From Aulostomus chinensis (lineage: Eukaryota > Chordata > Actinopteri > Syngnathiformes > Aulostomidae), in assembly GCA_037954235.1 (NCBI GenBank), contig JBBMOA010000013.1, positions 20,623,001-20,687,000 of the forward strand: a stretch of DNA of 64,000 nucleotides, read 5' to 3'. The notes beneath the pieces are model-generated. The model had not been told where the DNA came from. It made no database searches and saw nothing but the letters and a program-made list of their open reading frames with translations. Within the stretch, counting starts at the first letter, position 1, and every line of letters begins with the position of its first letter. Of the stretch, positions 38,448-51,300 are shown piece after piece. Both the position numbers and the translations under genes were made by a program.

Positions 38448-41239
38448 CTAGTGAGCTCTCTGGTGGTGCGAGCCCCACCCGTCCTGAGAGCCTCCTTCTC
38501 TGGGCAGCTTGGACTCGTTCTCAGCTTGACTGTCGTGACTTGGTAGAGCCATGTAAGGCTGCTGGCCCCACGGACACCCCTGAGGATCTTTTCTAAGGAA
38601 GAGGGGAAGCGAATCCCAGCTGAAGGTTATGTCCTTGAAGGCGTAGAGGAGGAAGATCCCCACAATGATGGTGATGAACCCGCTGATGGTTCCTACTACT
38701 CCATCAGTGGACATTCTCAACCATTCCTTGAAGAGGATAGCTGAGCAGGCCATGACCGACGTGGTGAAGAAGACGTAGTAGATGGGAGTAACAATGGAGG
38801 TATTAAAGATATCAAGGGCTTTGTTCAGGTAACTGATTTGAATGCTGACACAGATTACCAGGCAGATGACTAAGGACCAGAACAGGGGCTCCTTCAGTAC
38901 TGCTGTCCCAGCAAACAGCTCCTTAATGCCAATGCCCAGGCCCTTGACACAAGACACAGAGAGGGAGCCAATCACAGAGCAGATCAGGATGTAGACCAGC
39001 ACATTCCTCTGTCCAAACCGTGGAGCCACACCAAAGATAAGAACCAGGCTGCTGCCAACAACGCACACAGCAAACACAATGAAACCTAGTGGGAGCATTC
39101 AAAAATGAGTTAGTACCCTGAAAATAAAATGTAGGAAAAAAATCAACGACACTTATCTGGGATTCTTTTGGTTAATCAAATCCCACTCAGGTCTGGTCCT
39201 ACCTGGGTCTAGGAGCTTTTCCGCCATGGCACTGAGGGAGACAACCTCTTCCTCCTGTGGAGCGTGGATCACCATGACCGTGGAGCCCAAAACACACAGC
39301 AAGCAACCCATCTTCCCATGCGCGTTCAGCCTCTCATTCAGAAAATAAGAGGAGAGAACAGCACTGGAGGGAACAAACGAACATCGCAGTGTTATTACAC
39401 GTTTCTACTGCATGTGAGGAGACTGAGGCTGCTGGTACTGGTACAGAAACTAGTATTTAATCAACTCCCTTATTTTTGTTTTCTATTTATCAAATACTTT
39501 GTTGTTTTATTTATTGTGGTGTACATCATTAAAATGATGTCTGAAAGACTTCCAAATAAACGAGTGAACAAGTACCTCACGAGTACACTCAGTGCTCCCA
39601 GGGGAGTCACCAGTGTGGCTGGTGCAAACGCGTACGCAGCGAAGTTCGCCACCTCTCCAGCTCCCACTAAAACACAAAACAAATACGTAGAAATTCTAAG
39701 CAGCTGCTCAAGACTGATCACATCCCAAACCCACATGTGCAAATGTGCTCTTTGTAAGAATGTGTACTTCAAATACACGCTGTGGGTGGTGCTGCATGAA
39801 CTGTGACATCATCAGCAAAAATTCCAAACCCACAAGAGCCAGATTTTGAAAAACAAAGACCGCAATGTTTATTGCCATGATTTGTTAGCAGTGCAATCAA
39901 CTCAAGACAGGAGAGCATTTGACCGTATGACTTTAAAAGCAGCATGAGGACTAGCCACTATTATTAACTTACTTGAAATTAGCCCCGCCCACCACAGCCA
40001 TTCTTTCAGGTAGGCAAATCCACCTTGACCTGCGAGATAGAGAACCAAGCTGGAGTGCACGTAGCAGAATCAGACAGTTTCACACTGCTTCTCTCACCTA
40101 CAACAAACTTGTTATCAAAACTTTATGGGCCTTTTTTTTCCTGTATTTTGAAGGGTTTTGGCCCCGGAGTTTAAAAACTACGACATATTCTCTTACTGAC
40201 TGTGATATACATACAAAAATACCCTCTTTTTCAATAATATTATGTAGCGTCTATACAGTACTGCGTTTTACATTGGCAAAATACACCTAACATCATTAAC
40301 TCCATTGCAGCTTCTCGATTTTTTTCATCACTTTTTATTTGACACTTTCAGAGGTAGGAAGTAGATAGTGACAATAATCTATGGATAGCCACTAGTGTTT
40401 ACACATCTACTTCCATTGCTTATGAAAATAAAGAATATTTATGATACTTGAGTACAGAAGACGAATCAGTACTTCTGTTCAAATAAATAATGTATGTAAT
40501 TATACACAGGAAACATTAAATTGTACGTGATAAATAATGTTAACATTGTTATAGATTAAACCACTAAACAGTATCAGAAATTGTTGCTACAGTTCAATCA
40601 ACAACCAAATTAAACTGCTTACTAAAATAATGCAGCATAAGAAACTCACATTTTAAGAGTTTATAGTAATAACAGCATATCTTATTTCGTACTGATGGAT
40701 GCTCTTGTGTAACTGGACTTGATTACTTAGTTGTGGGCATACGTTTACATTTCCTTTCAACTTAGACAAAACACCTTCCCTGACATCATCTTCACAGTGT
40801 TTTTATTGTGTTATTGTAATGTAACAACAGGGGAAAAAAAATATAAAATTTTGTCAACTGTAAGGTAATACACATTACTTTCCCAAAAAGTTATTTTTCC
40901 ATTATAATTTCAAAGGGCATTTGTCAGGTGGTCTATGAGAACCTGGTACCTTCAGTCATTCAGTTTTAAGAAACTTTAACGTTCACTTCAGTAACTTTGA
41001 AGACTGTTTGATAGCTCCATATTACGCAGGTGGTTGTTTAATATTTTACATTATAATATATTTTGAATTCACATTTTACTTTATGTTAAAGTTTGCTTTA
41101 CGATACCTGCTCGTTTGGAACCCTTGCTGGCCAAACGCAGCAGGCCCTTCTTCTTCAGGATGAAACTTGCACCGATAAAAACGCTGGAGGACACAGCGAG
41201 AGAAAGACCGATGTAGAAGTCCAGCCGGCTCACCTCCAT
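38448..41239 (-). CDS. NIPA2-like magnesium transporter
   Basis: NIPA-family multipass membrane protein, known to mediate Mg2+ uptake. Coding exons in transcript order are 41107-41239, 39973-40029, 39576-39666, 39203-39363 and 38448-39085, all GT-AG, giving 359 aa with about nine hydrophobic segments. Family landmarks are FIGASFILKKKGLLRL (first membrane segment and loop), GGFAYLKEWLWWAGLI, GAGEVANFAAYAFAPATLVT, and LDIFNTSIVTPIYYVFFTT. These match NIPA2 better than NIPA1 or NIPAL1-4, but the C-terminal tail (after AFKDITFS) is unlike human NIPA2, so this may be a fish paralogue and I give no symbol. The start is the ATG directly after the acceptor at 41240-41242; a non-coding exon ending at 41474 probably precedes it. 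Divergent from mars2, convergent with timm8a. Confidence 0.88.
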
Positions 41240-41473
41240 CTGAAACATAGAACGCAACCAGATGACGTTCCCGTGTAAATTACTGGAATTTACTCCTTTT
41301 AAGAGGCAAGACTTCAAACGCCTGACGGAGTTCCAGGCACACCAACGTCACATGATGCTGCCTTCGGGCTCTCACGCGAGTAACCGTTACCAACACAATC
41401 ACGAGCTTCATGAAGTACCAAACTAACCTTTAGTTTTATGGTTGCTGTTAATTGTGATCCTACAACATTTTAC

Positions 41474-42119
41474 CTCTGCTGTCACGTCGACCCCATCCGT
41501 AGTAAAACAGATATGCGGCGGATCGCTACGATCAGTCAGCAGCGAGTCACATGACCGTGGGAGGGAAGTGGCTTGTGTTAGCTTCAGCAGAGACCAAATT
41601 CAGGGGCAATTCCCTTGCACGCACACTAACTGGTTAAAACTAGTTAAACCTAGTTGAGGGGGTCTCATGTTGTATGTGCTTTCGTTTGGATATCACCCAA
41701 AGTATGTCTTAAACCAAAAAGTAACGTTTTAAGCGATTGCTGCCTTTGATAACTTCGTCGTTCCACTTTATACCCACGAGACGTTAATATGTCATACTTC
41801 TGTATGTTCATGATCACGGTAATAATTTCAAAACATTTTCCCGAAGGATGAACGCTCAAATGTCTTAAAATAAAATGGGAATTTCGCGTTTTCCAATTCA
41901 TCCCTAAACGCGACAGAGATAATCATTATGTGATTGGTTCTTGGTGCACCGTAGAGAAATCTGATTGGACGAATGCTCAACATACCGGAAGAAGTCCTAA
42001 CCTTGTCAAGGAAGCACGTTACCAAAAAACATTTGTCAGATTACTTTAGAATATTGTTAACGTCATACCTTTCGCTCGCGCGTTCACTTAGCTAGCGTAA
42101 TGAATGTTTAGCATTTATC
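41474..42119. promoter_or_regulatory. Shared NIPA2-like / mars2 promoter region
   Basis: The two genes face away from each other. A good minus-strand donor (GTAAAA, intron starting at 41473) suggests a non-coding first exon of the NIPA2-like gene from about 41474 upward. Two inverted CCAAT boxes (ATTGG) lie 31 bp apart at 41933-41937 and 41964-41968, about 160-185 bp before the mars2 ATG. No TATA box is evident. A bidirectional promoter is inferred from geometry. Confidence 0.5.
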
Positions 42120-44637
42120 ATGACGTCGAACTCAATCTTGTCGCTGGGCTTCCTTCGTTCATTCTCTGCCAAAATGAGGTTACGTTTTGTCTTGGCCACC
42201 GGACGGTGTGAGGCTGTTCACACTCTTCAACAAATGTCATCACCGACTTCATATCTATGGAGACATCAGAAGATCGTTTACAGACAGAAGAGCATCAACC
42301 CGTGTAAAGAAGAAAGAAACTACTACATAACCACTCCCATCTTTTATGTAAACGCATCTCCTCATATAGGACACCTGTATACCGCAGTATTAGCTGACTG
42401 CCAGCACAGGTACAAGCGACTTCAGGGGTTCAGCTCTAAGCTTGCGACAGGTAACTCCCTCCACGGACTTTACAGTGCTTGATACTGTCATACTGCTGCT
42501 TGAATGTAAAATCTGGGAAATGGTGCCATTGTGCTGATATCAACAGTTTAAAATATTTGTGCATGTTTGAAGACTTGATTTGGCCAATTATCTTTATTTA
42601 AAATTCTTTCAAATGTCTCACTCAAAATAGGCAAACCCCAAATCTATGAGCGGTGAATGTGTGCCGGAGGTTGAGATGTATTTCCATCACAAATATTATA
42701 CATTTGACAAATTTACAGTTGGCTTTTTTTGTCATCTTTAACCTTTCTATTTTTTGGTTAGTTATTAGATGTTAATTTCTAAACAAGATAGATTAAACAA
42801 TGTATTACCTGGGAAGGAAAACATTTGACAGTGAAGGTGATTTGTGAGTATTTGTACATCCTGTTATTTTGTTTTCAGGCACAGATGAACACGGCTTGAA
42901 AATTCAACAAGCTGCCAAAGAGGCGGGAAAAGATCCGCTGACGTTCTGCACTGACGTGTCGGGCAGGTTCCGACATCTCTTCAACAGCTGCAACATTTCC
43001 TTCACAGACTATATAAGAACCACTGAGCCGAGGCACCGGCAGGCTGTGGAGCATTTCTGGTCTGTGCTGCTCAAGAAAGGGCTCATCTACAAGGGCACTT
43101 ATGAAGGCTGGTACTCCACTCAGGATGAGAGCTTCCTCGTGCCGTCACAGGTTGGCGATGCCGTGGACTCCACAGGCAAGCAGATCAAGGTCTCGCTGGA
43201 CAGTGGTCACGAGGTAAGTCGGGAGATTTCAATAAGGGTACAGGTGCAGAGCCCCGGAGGGGCCGCACGGAGAGACAGATTTTTGGGGAGTAGAGGGAAA
43301 AAAAAGTAACAATGATTATAATTTGTTCTAAAAATAGTTGTTCAGTCACGGGCAGGAGAGGGAAAACAATATTGATGTGGCACATGTGGAAATACATAGT
43401 ATAGTAAATAAATAGTTCTTAGGATGTCATCTCAGAACATCTCAGCCTCATATTCTTTGATTTTGACTGCTCTGCTTTTATTTGGCAGGTGGAATATCTG
43501 AAAGAAGAGAACTACATGTTCCGTTTGTCTGCCTTCCGGCCTCAGCTGCTCGACTGGCTCAAAGGAAACCCCAGAGCTGTTCAGTCCGAGAATTTCCACC
43601 AGATTGTTCTTCAATGGCTGCGAAATGACCTTCCCGACCTCTCCGTGTCCCGTCACAGAAGCCGCCTTCAGTGGGGGATCCCCGTCCCGGGAGATCCTGA
43701 ACACACCATCTATGTCTGGCTGGATGCCCTGGTGAACTACCTCACAGTAGCTGGCTATCCAGACAAACACGAGCGATGGTGGAGTGTGGTCCACCACATC
43801 GTGGGAAAAGACATTTTGAAATTTCATGCCATCTACTGGCCTGCTTTACTTCTAGGGGCTGGACTGCCTCTGCCACAGGCCATCCATGTGCACTCTCACT
43901 GGAAAGCAGGTGGAAAGAAGATGTCTAAAAGTTTAGGGAATGTGGTGAATCCTATTGAATCTTCACAAATGTTCACCACTGATGGTATGAGGTACTTTCT
44001 TCTGCGTTCCGGGGTTCCAGACTGGGATTGTGATTACACTGATGAAAAAGTTACCAAGCTGCTCAACGCAGAGCTGGCAGACACGTTAGGTGGTCTTCTT
44101 AATCGCTGCACAGCTCCCGCTCTGAACGCGAACCAGGTCTACCCCTCGTTCTGCCCTCAGTCTTTCCCTGCTGAACACGTGGGCATGAGCGGCAGGGCGC
44201 TGGCTGAAGACTACCACATGGTGGCTTCGGTGAGAAGTCTCCCAGCTGTGGTGGAGAAGCACTATGAGAGCATGCAGGTGTACAAAGCTCTGGAGGCCAT
44301 TTTTGCCTGTGTGAGGCAAACTAATGGGTTCGTTCAGCGTCACACTCCTTGGAAGTTGGACGGGACAGATAGTAAAGACCGACGGTGGAAGGACACAATC
44401 ATCCACGTGTCCCTGGAGTGCCTGAGGATGTACGGGATACTCCTGCAGCCGATAGTGCCGGCGCTATCGGACAAGCTCCTATCCAGACTGGGAGTGACAC
44501 TGGATGAAAGGACCTGGGCTTCTCTGGACTTCCTGCGACGGTACCAGGGACTGGAGTGTCCCTACGAAGGGAGAGCGCTGGGGTGTGACTCTGGGGTGCT
44601 TTTTACTCGTTTGAAGGGTCTGAATTTAGATCAGTAA
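42120..44637 (+). CDS. mars2: Mitochondrial methionyl-tRNA synthetase
   Basis: This class I synthetase charges mitochondrial tRNA-Met in the matrix. Exons 42120-42450, 42879-43213 and 43489-44637, joined by GT-AG introns, encode 604 aa (human 593). Residues 1 to about 60 are basic and Ser/Arg-rich, fitting a mitochondrial presequence; an in-frame ATG at 42174 is an alternative start. The HIGH motif is His82-His85 (PHIGH) and the KMSKS motif is residues 366-370 (GKKMSKSLG). FYVNASPHIGHLY, GTDEHGLKIQQAA, YEGWYS and WGIPVPGD are typical of the mitochondrial enzyme. The cytosolic paralogue is excluded: there is no GST or tRNA-binding extension. Human MARS2 is a single-exon gene, so the two introns here are notable. 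It converges on med12. Confidence 0.95.
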
Positions 44638-44701
44638 AGTAAAAGGAGATAAAATGATATCAGGTTTTATGTGTTCATTTTCATGAATTAAAGTGTTTCT
44701 G

Positions 44702-44707
44702 AATAAA
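44702..44707 (+). terminator. mars2: mars2 polyadenylation signal (AATAAA)
   Basis: AATAAA 65 bp after the mars2 stop codon. Confidence 0.7.
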
Positions 44708-45765
44708 CGCTGCCTGTTATTTTGTATTATTTTCATATTAATGCTCCATTGCTGGGTTATGACCTCCTTATACAAACAAAACATGCATAGGACCAATTAT
44801 CAGGGGCAGATATTAATACTGGACTAACAAGAAGCTCCTTTTAATGGATTTTCTATAAAAAAAATAATAATGAAAATTCAATTTGACTATTTTTCAATTG
44901 GTTCCATGTCACGTGACACTGACCAAATCAATACCACATTATTGCTTGACTACAGTTAAAGTACACAGCTCTATGGTCATGTGACTTGAGGACGTAAAAG
45001 TCAATCGTTAACAAGCTAAAGTAGACAGACACACCTCTTTTCATGGCATTTAACTCCCCCTTTTTATATGAATGTTTTCTTGCAGTTTGTCCCCTTTTGA
45101 ACAGCTTCCAGGTCATGTGACCATCATCAGTTCCTAATTGGGTGGAAGATTAAGACACTCCTCTTATTCCATTTTACTGCTCATCCTACTTTATGTGGTG
45201 CTTATTTTACTACCTCTTGTATATTTTATTTCTAGTCTCTGTCGTGTAATGCGATTTATTCAACCCAAATCAAATGCTGGTATTACGATGCTGGACAAAT
45301 TATGTGCCTGCATTTCACAATTTTTATTATCAATATTTTAATTGGGGAAAAAAAACTTTTTTCCTAAGTTTAATGAGGCAACATTTCTTCATCAATAAGC
45401 ACTTTCTACAAAAAAGGTAAATCTATCAGGTCAACTGTATAATGGTCAATCGGACCTCGCCTAAACTGAGAATGTGAAAGTCACCCCCCCCCCCCCCCCA
45501 AAAAAAACAACAAATGTGTGGGAACACCATTAAAACTGATTTCTATGATTGACAGCTGCCTTTGTGAGAAAAGAAGTCCGAGGATCCTCACTTTTATCAT
45601 CAAAGATTTCATTGACATTTTTAAATACAGTACACACGTAGCCAACACAAGTACAAGACATAAAAACTGACATGATTTTTTAATGAGAAATACACGAAAC
45701 TGAAAAAATTGTACAAAGTGAAATAAAATAAAAAATTGCATTATTCTTATAATTTCTGGTACTTT
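44708..45765. other. mars2-med12 intergenic spacer
   Basis: About 1 kb between the convergent 3' ends. It is AT-rich, with a C tract at 45484-45499 and no recognised gene or element. Confidence 0.5.
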
Positions 45766-45777
45766 TTTATTTTTATT
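45766..45777 (-). terminator. med12: Candidate med12 polyadenylation signals (two AATAAA)
   Basis: Two adjacent AATAAA copies on the minus strand lie about 250 bp after the med12 stop, giving a short 3'UTR. Confidence 0.5.
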
Positions 45778-46021
45778 TTTTACATAGACTTCTCCATTAT
45801 TAACCATTATCTGTCGACTTCAGAGCTGGATCCCTTGATAATCCATTATTAGAAAACTGAAGTGAAGAGATCTTCGGGTTGTTGCCTCAGACCGGCTTTT
45901 GGTTCATCTGTTTTGGTGGTCCATTGTGCCTTCAACAGTCTTCTCTCCTATCAGCCACCGCTCAACATGTTCATCTGCTAATCTGCCCTTTCATTTTTCA
46001 GGCCTCAATGAACTGCCACCC

Positions 46022-48194
46022 TCAGTAATAAGAATTGGTGCTCTGTCCTGGTTGTGTATCTGGGAAGAGTGAGAAAGTTTCATCACTAACATGAGGGGCG
46101 CAAACAATGACAATCATTACATTGACTGCAACATTCTGATATCGAACCCAGTCCTCTGCACAAGACAGTAGGCAATAATCAATTTAAGACGTGCTGCATT
46201 CTGATCTTAATCACGCTGTCATGTCTCTCCAAAACACAAAAAATGTCTGAGGTCACTTTTTTGGGGAACCAACAAAAGAAAAGCCTGCAGGACACCGAAT
46301 AATAATGTTCAAACAAAAATTGGCTTTTTGGGTCCAAAAGGTGCTTCAGAGAACACTTCTCCACAGCGTGGCGGCATGGCTCAGAGGTCGAGCGGCTGTC
46401 TAGCAACCGAAGGGTCGCTGGTTCAATCCTCACTTCCCCCAGTGACCATGTCCAAGTATCCTTGAGCAAGATACTGAACCCTTAATTACTCCTGATGGCC
46501 CTGCAACAGACTGGCGACGTGTCCAGGGTGAACCCTGCCTCTCGCCCAATGTCAGCTAGGATAGGCTCCAGCCCCCTGCGACCCTTAACTGGTATAGAAA
46601 ATGGATGGATGGATTTCTCCACAGCCGATTCTTTCAGAATCGCAAACAAACAGAAATTTGTCCCAAAACGAAACCAAAGACAGGAGTCACTGGGGAGGAA
46701 GAGCTCACTCTGTGATAAGGAGGCTGGCAGGAGAGTTTAGAACTCCTTACACAAGCTCAAATCATCTGACACACAGAAACGGGTGCCGATTCCAACCTCC
46801 TCATATAAGCTCTCAGTCAGGCTGAGTGCCACCAGCTGTAGGAAAACGTCACAGGTGCATCGGATCTCTCCTGATGAGAAAGGACGACGGACACCTGCGA
46901 GCTCCGTTTTACAAGACCTTTTGTTTTGTTTAAAAGGAAAGACAATCTTGCTTAACTGAAGATTGCTTGTGATTGCTTTTCCTTTTACATGTTGGATTTT
47001 GAGAGGTAGTTCCTGCAGGACTACACTCCAGCAGAGTAGCCGGTGGTTAGTGAAAGAACATGGCTGTAAGAACAACACCAGTCTGTGGTCGGGGTAAATC
47101 ACCACCACATCGGACTTTGAGACATTGGTTTGAAAATGTTCCAAAGCCAGAATCAAAAGGAAGAGTTTACTTTGATAGTCGAGTGGCACATCTGACCAAG
47201 AATCTTTCTGTGGAGAAAAACACCACCGGATGCTCTAGTCTGTGACCATCACCTTGAGTAACCGCCCCCGTCATAGATCCTAAAAGTACAACTAAAATCA
47301 GGAGCTATTTCGACTGGAGTGGTAGCCAGGAGAGCTCTTGTTTTTTCAAATGGGATTCAAGGCAACAACTTGCGCAAAAACTGCAGCAAAATGCCCTGTA
47401 ATATCCAGGCGTTCCCAAGAATGGTTGAAGCTCTCTGCATGCAGTGGGAACAGGGAGCTTCATGACGGGCTCTACCTTTGCAGACACCGGAAGTACTTTG
47501 CACTTTCCAGCTGGTTTTACCAAATACTTGATGGTGGCCTGAACAATTTCAGACCATCTCAAGTAAATGTTTATATTGGCTACCTTTGGTCATTCTTCCA
47601 TGTTTGAGATGGTCTGACCAGGAGCTGCAAAATGGCACCATGTCATCAGTGTAGGCTTCAACATTATGTAAACCACACTCCTCCTCTATAGGTAGCACCG
47701 GCATTCTTCTCCAGAACGACATCGTGTGAGTTGGTGTCTCCTGTCACTAGTAGAACTATTCTATGTAGCAGGAAACAGAAACCTGCATGGAATACGCCAG
47801 CGTTCATATAAACACAGTCAAAGACAACAGCCGGCAAACATGAGAACAGAGGAAGAAAAGGATCATCTGACTTACTTGACAGTTGCTGTTGCAGCTGCCT
47901 GACTAGAGCTGCAGTCTGCTGCTGCTGTTGGGTCTGCTGCATACCCTGTCGAGGAAACTAGGAGATAAGGACACACAAGATTATGAACTACACTGATACT
48001 CTGCAGGTTTAAAACCAGGGACAGGAAGTATATGAGCTTCCTATACGAGACACTGAATCCAGACCTTTGTACAAGAACATCTCGCTAAGAGGATTCCTAC
48101 AATCAGATGGCACATACCATGGGTTGCTGTGGGGGCAGCGGCTGCATGCCCAGGCCCTGGTTCTGCGCCTGGCCTGGTGGTGGTACCGCCGACA

Positions 48195-48226
<32 letters not shown>

Positions 48227-48264
48227 GGAACTTGCTGTTGGGGAGGGACCTGCTGAGGCTGGAC

Positions 48265-48295
<31 letters not shown>

Positions 48296-48321
48296 GGCTG
48301 TTGTTGTACTTGTTGCGCCTG

Positions 48322-48358
<37 letters not shown>

Positions 48359-51300
48359 GGTAGAAACATAATGTAAGGGAGTGCTTGAGAAAGACATCTG
48401 ATACTTGTTAAGCTTTATTCTGATTACATTTAAGGGTGGCTTGTTCTGGCCACCAGCAACACAGAACTGCAGTAAAACCAGAGTTCTTCAGCCTGAAGAC
48501 TGTGTACTTAAAAGCCTCCTGCACCCAGGAATTCTAAGTTCGTCTGTGTTGGCATTTTTGCCTTAACTCTAAAAATCGATACAGCAGAATTGTGGAACCG
48601 CTCTGTGTCTTTGCTTTTATTGTGCTCTAAGTAGCCACACCCTAATTTATTTTCTGATTTAATTAAATAACTAAGGCAATTTGCAACTGAAGCAGACAAA
48701 TCACTGGTTTTCTCACTTTTTCCTTATGCACAGACTTCTGAGTGTCCACTCTTTAAATGCTGATATCATCCTTTTCCCCCTTGACACATGTTGAATGTGG
48801 ATGTTCTGTTCATTTGTAGTTTAAGGTTTATTTCATTTTTAAGTCCAAATTTCAGTTTTAAAGACTACACAAGGTAGTTTTATATGACTGCAGCGCCACA
48901 GAGCAAAATCTAATCAACCACAGATAAAACAATTTTCAGAATGATCTAGTTTAAGGCAGTTACCAGCCTTGTTTTTAGTTCATGAGCCCATAAAAACAAA
49001 ATTAACAGACTGAACATTAAAAGGGGACATACTCTGATTGCTTGTTGTCTGAGGTACTGCTGCTGCTGCTGTTGTGCTGCTTGTTGTTGCTGTTGCTGCT
49101 GCTGTTGTTCTGCCAGCATCTGATTGGGCCTCAGGCCCGGATGGACACCCTGGTTTCCCATGTGACCAAGACTGTGTATGATAGGATTCTGCTGGAGTGG
49201 CTGGTGGGCAAACCTGAGGTTCATAGAACAGCAATATGGCAGATGACGGAATGCAGCAATGTAGTTAAATCCTGATATAGATTGCTCCATTGAGCGCAAG
49301 AAAGGATTACTCCAAGAAAAGGGCACAACAATACATCCATGCAACACAATACTGACCTCTGTGTGTTCTGCATATTGTGTGCATAGCCTGGAGCCTGCTG
49401 GTGAACATAACCACTGGGCCTCTGCTGCATTTGCCTCAGAGGATCAACCACAGCTGGGTTGGCTCCCGGATGGGTAGCCTGGAAGTTTTGGTTCCCGTAA
49501 GAGGAAGGAACTATACCACCACCTTGGGACGGATGTGGCTGCATCCCCATGTGTGATCCATATGAGGTATAGCCCTGAGATAAGTTCTGATCAGAGAAAA
49601 TGGTGATAATTTAAACCACAGCATTTATTGTAACCAACGAGGACCTAAAGAGAAAATGTATGAGAGCATTTGCAACTGTTGTTTGTGCATCTGAGTGTGT
49701 CCAGTGTGGGACAGTGTTTCTGGGAGTATGAATACATATGCTTCTCTCAGCAAAACAACAGAATTGTAAAAACAAAAAGAATTACCTGAGATGCCTGCAT
49801 TGAAGTGTATGGTTGGTTGGGGGTTATCTGTCTAATCTGCTGCCCGATCATGCTCTGATTCTGAAAAAATAAGTCAACAGTCAGCAAATGGCAATGTGAA
49901 AGACAGTTCAGAGTCACGGAAAAGCAATCAGTCTATGAAGTGAGAGGGGACACCACATAAACTAATACAATCATGTTTGCTTCATGGAATTCACAGTCAC
50001 ATTTCAATGCAAAGTCTGGGTGAAGTTCCCAATACTCCTCCAGTTCACAGCTTCTGCTCAACTCTACCTGAGTAGGTGGTGTTTGACCTGCCAGGGGGGG
50101 CCGACTCACCAGTCTGACCTGTAGCTGCTGGCGGAGCATCTGATTCTGTTGCATACTGGGCTGGGGCTTGTAACCCATTGGATATTGTTTGTCTAGTCCC
50201 ATCATGCCAGGCATGGTAGCCTGGATACTGGGCATCATGCCTGCGTAGCTGGGTCGCGTGGACATCATTTTGTTTAGTTGAGGGTTTCGGGCAGGTCTGT
50301 ATGGAGGATCTAAACCGGGTCCACCTTGGAAAAAGACAACAACAAGGCACAATTCCATATTTTTATAAAATAGAACATTATTAGTAAAAGCAGTATTAGT
50401 ATATCACTTTTAAGTAGATAAAGATATTTTAGCATAAATTGTGAGTTTGTGAGAATGCTGCTAACTGACCAGGAGGGAGAGGCTGGTTCTGTGTGTACAT
50501 GCCCATGGTCTGCTGGCCGTACGTTAGCCTGCCATATGGATTCTGCATTAGATCAGGTGGCATACTAGTCCCATAGCTCACACCACCTGGTGGACGGTTC
50601 ACAAAGTCCTGGAGAGAACAAGAGGAGAGAGAACATGACTCTAATGATCTTATTGCAGCAATATCTGCCAAAGAAGATCAAATGTATCCAAAACAGCAGT
50701 CAGTCAAATCTTACTGATTCAAAAATCATGAGTTTTCGATATGGCTGACCTCTGTCTTGGTAGATGGAGTTTTCTTCTTCTTGCTTGATTTCTTCTTGTT
50801 TGAATCTGAGGGCACAGCAGGCACATTCTTCTCTGGCTTCACTGCCTCCATCTTCTTCTCAGGTTCCTGGGAAACGGGTGTCAGAGGCTCCTCCTCTTCG
50901 GGGGGCAGAGGGAGCGGCTCCAGGTAATAGCTACGAGGTTTGGGCTTCAGGTGGGTGTGATAAAGCAGGAAACGCTGTTGTTCCTCAAATTTAGTGACCT
51001 TGCGGTCTACACGCACGGTACCGAACCAGCCCCAGGAGAGAGGGGCAGAATGTTTGAGACCTTCAAAAACATCCCAGGGAGAAATCTTCTGCTTAGTTGA
51101 TACTTGAAGACCCTAAGGGATTAAAGACAGCAGTTACATGAAGACTGGCCTGAACATATTTGTTGTAAATAAATCTTCGTTGTTTCCCTATCTTCTCTAA
51201 CAGTAATCTAGCAGCCAAATTTCTGTTTGAATGTCAGTTTGTAAATTAGCTACTTCCTCCAACATGGTAGAGGAGGAACCTCCATTCAAGACAAAGTTAA

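Noticed and set aside
43489..44637. Single-exon mars2 starting at 43489
   Set aside because: That frame lacks the HIGH motif and begins with GTG after an acceptor; upstream exons supply the N-terminal half.
46368..46450. tRNA gene
   Set aside because: A- and B-box-like sequences are present but there is no cloverleaf; the unit is a SINE head with a target-site duplication.
48067..48397. Leu-rich, Ala-rich and other frames over the med12 CAG exon
   Set aside because: Shadow frames of the polyglutamine exon; only the minus-strand Gln frame joins the neighbouring exons.
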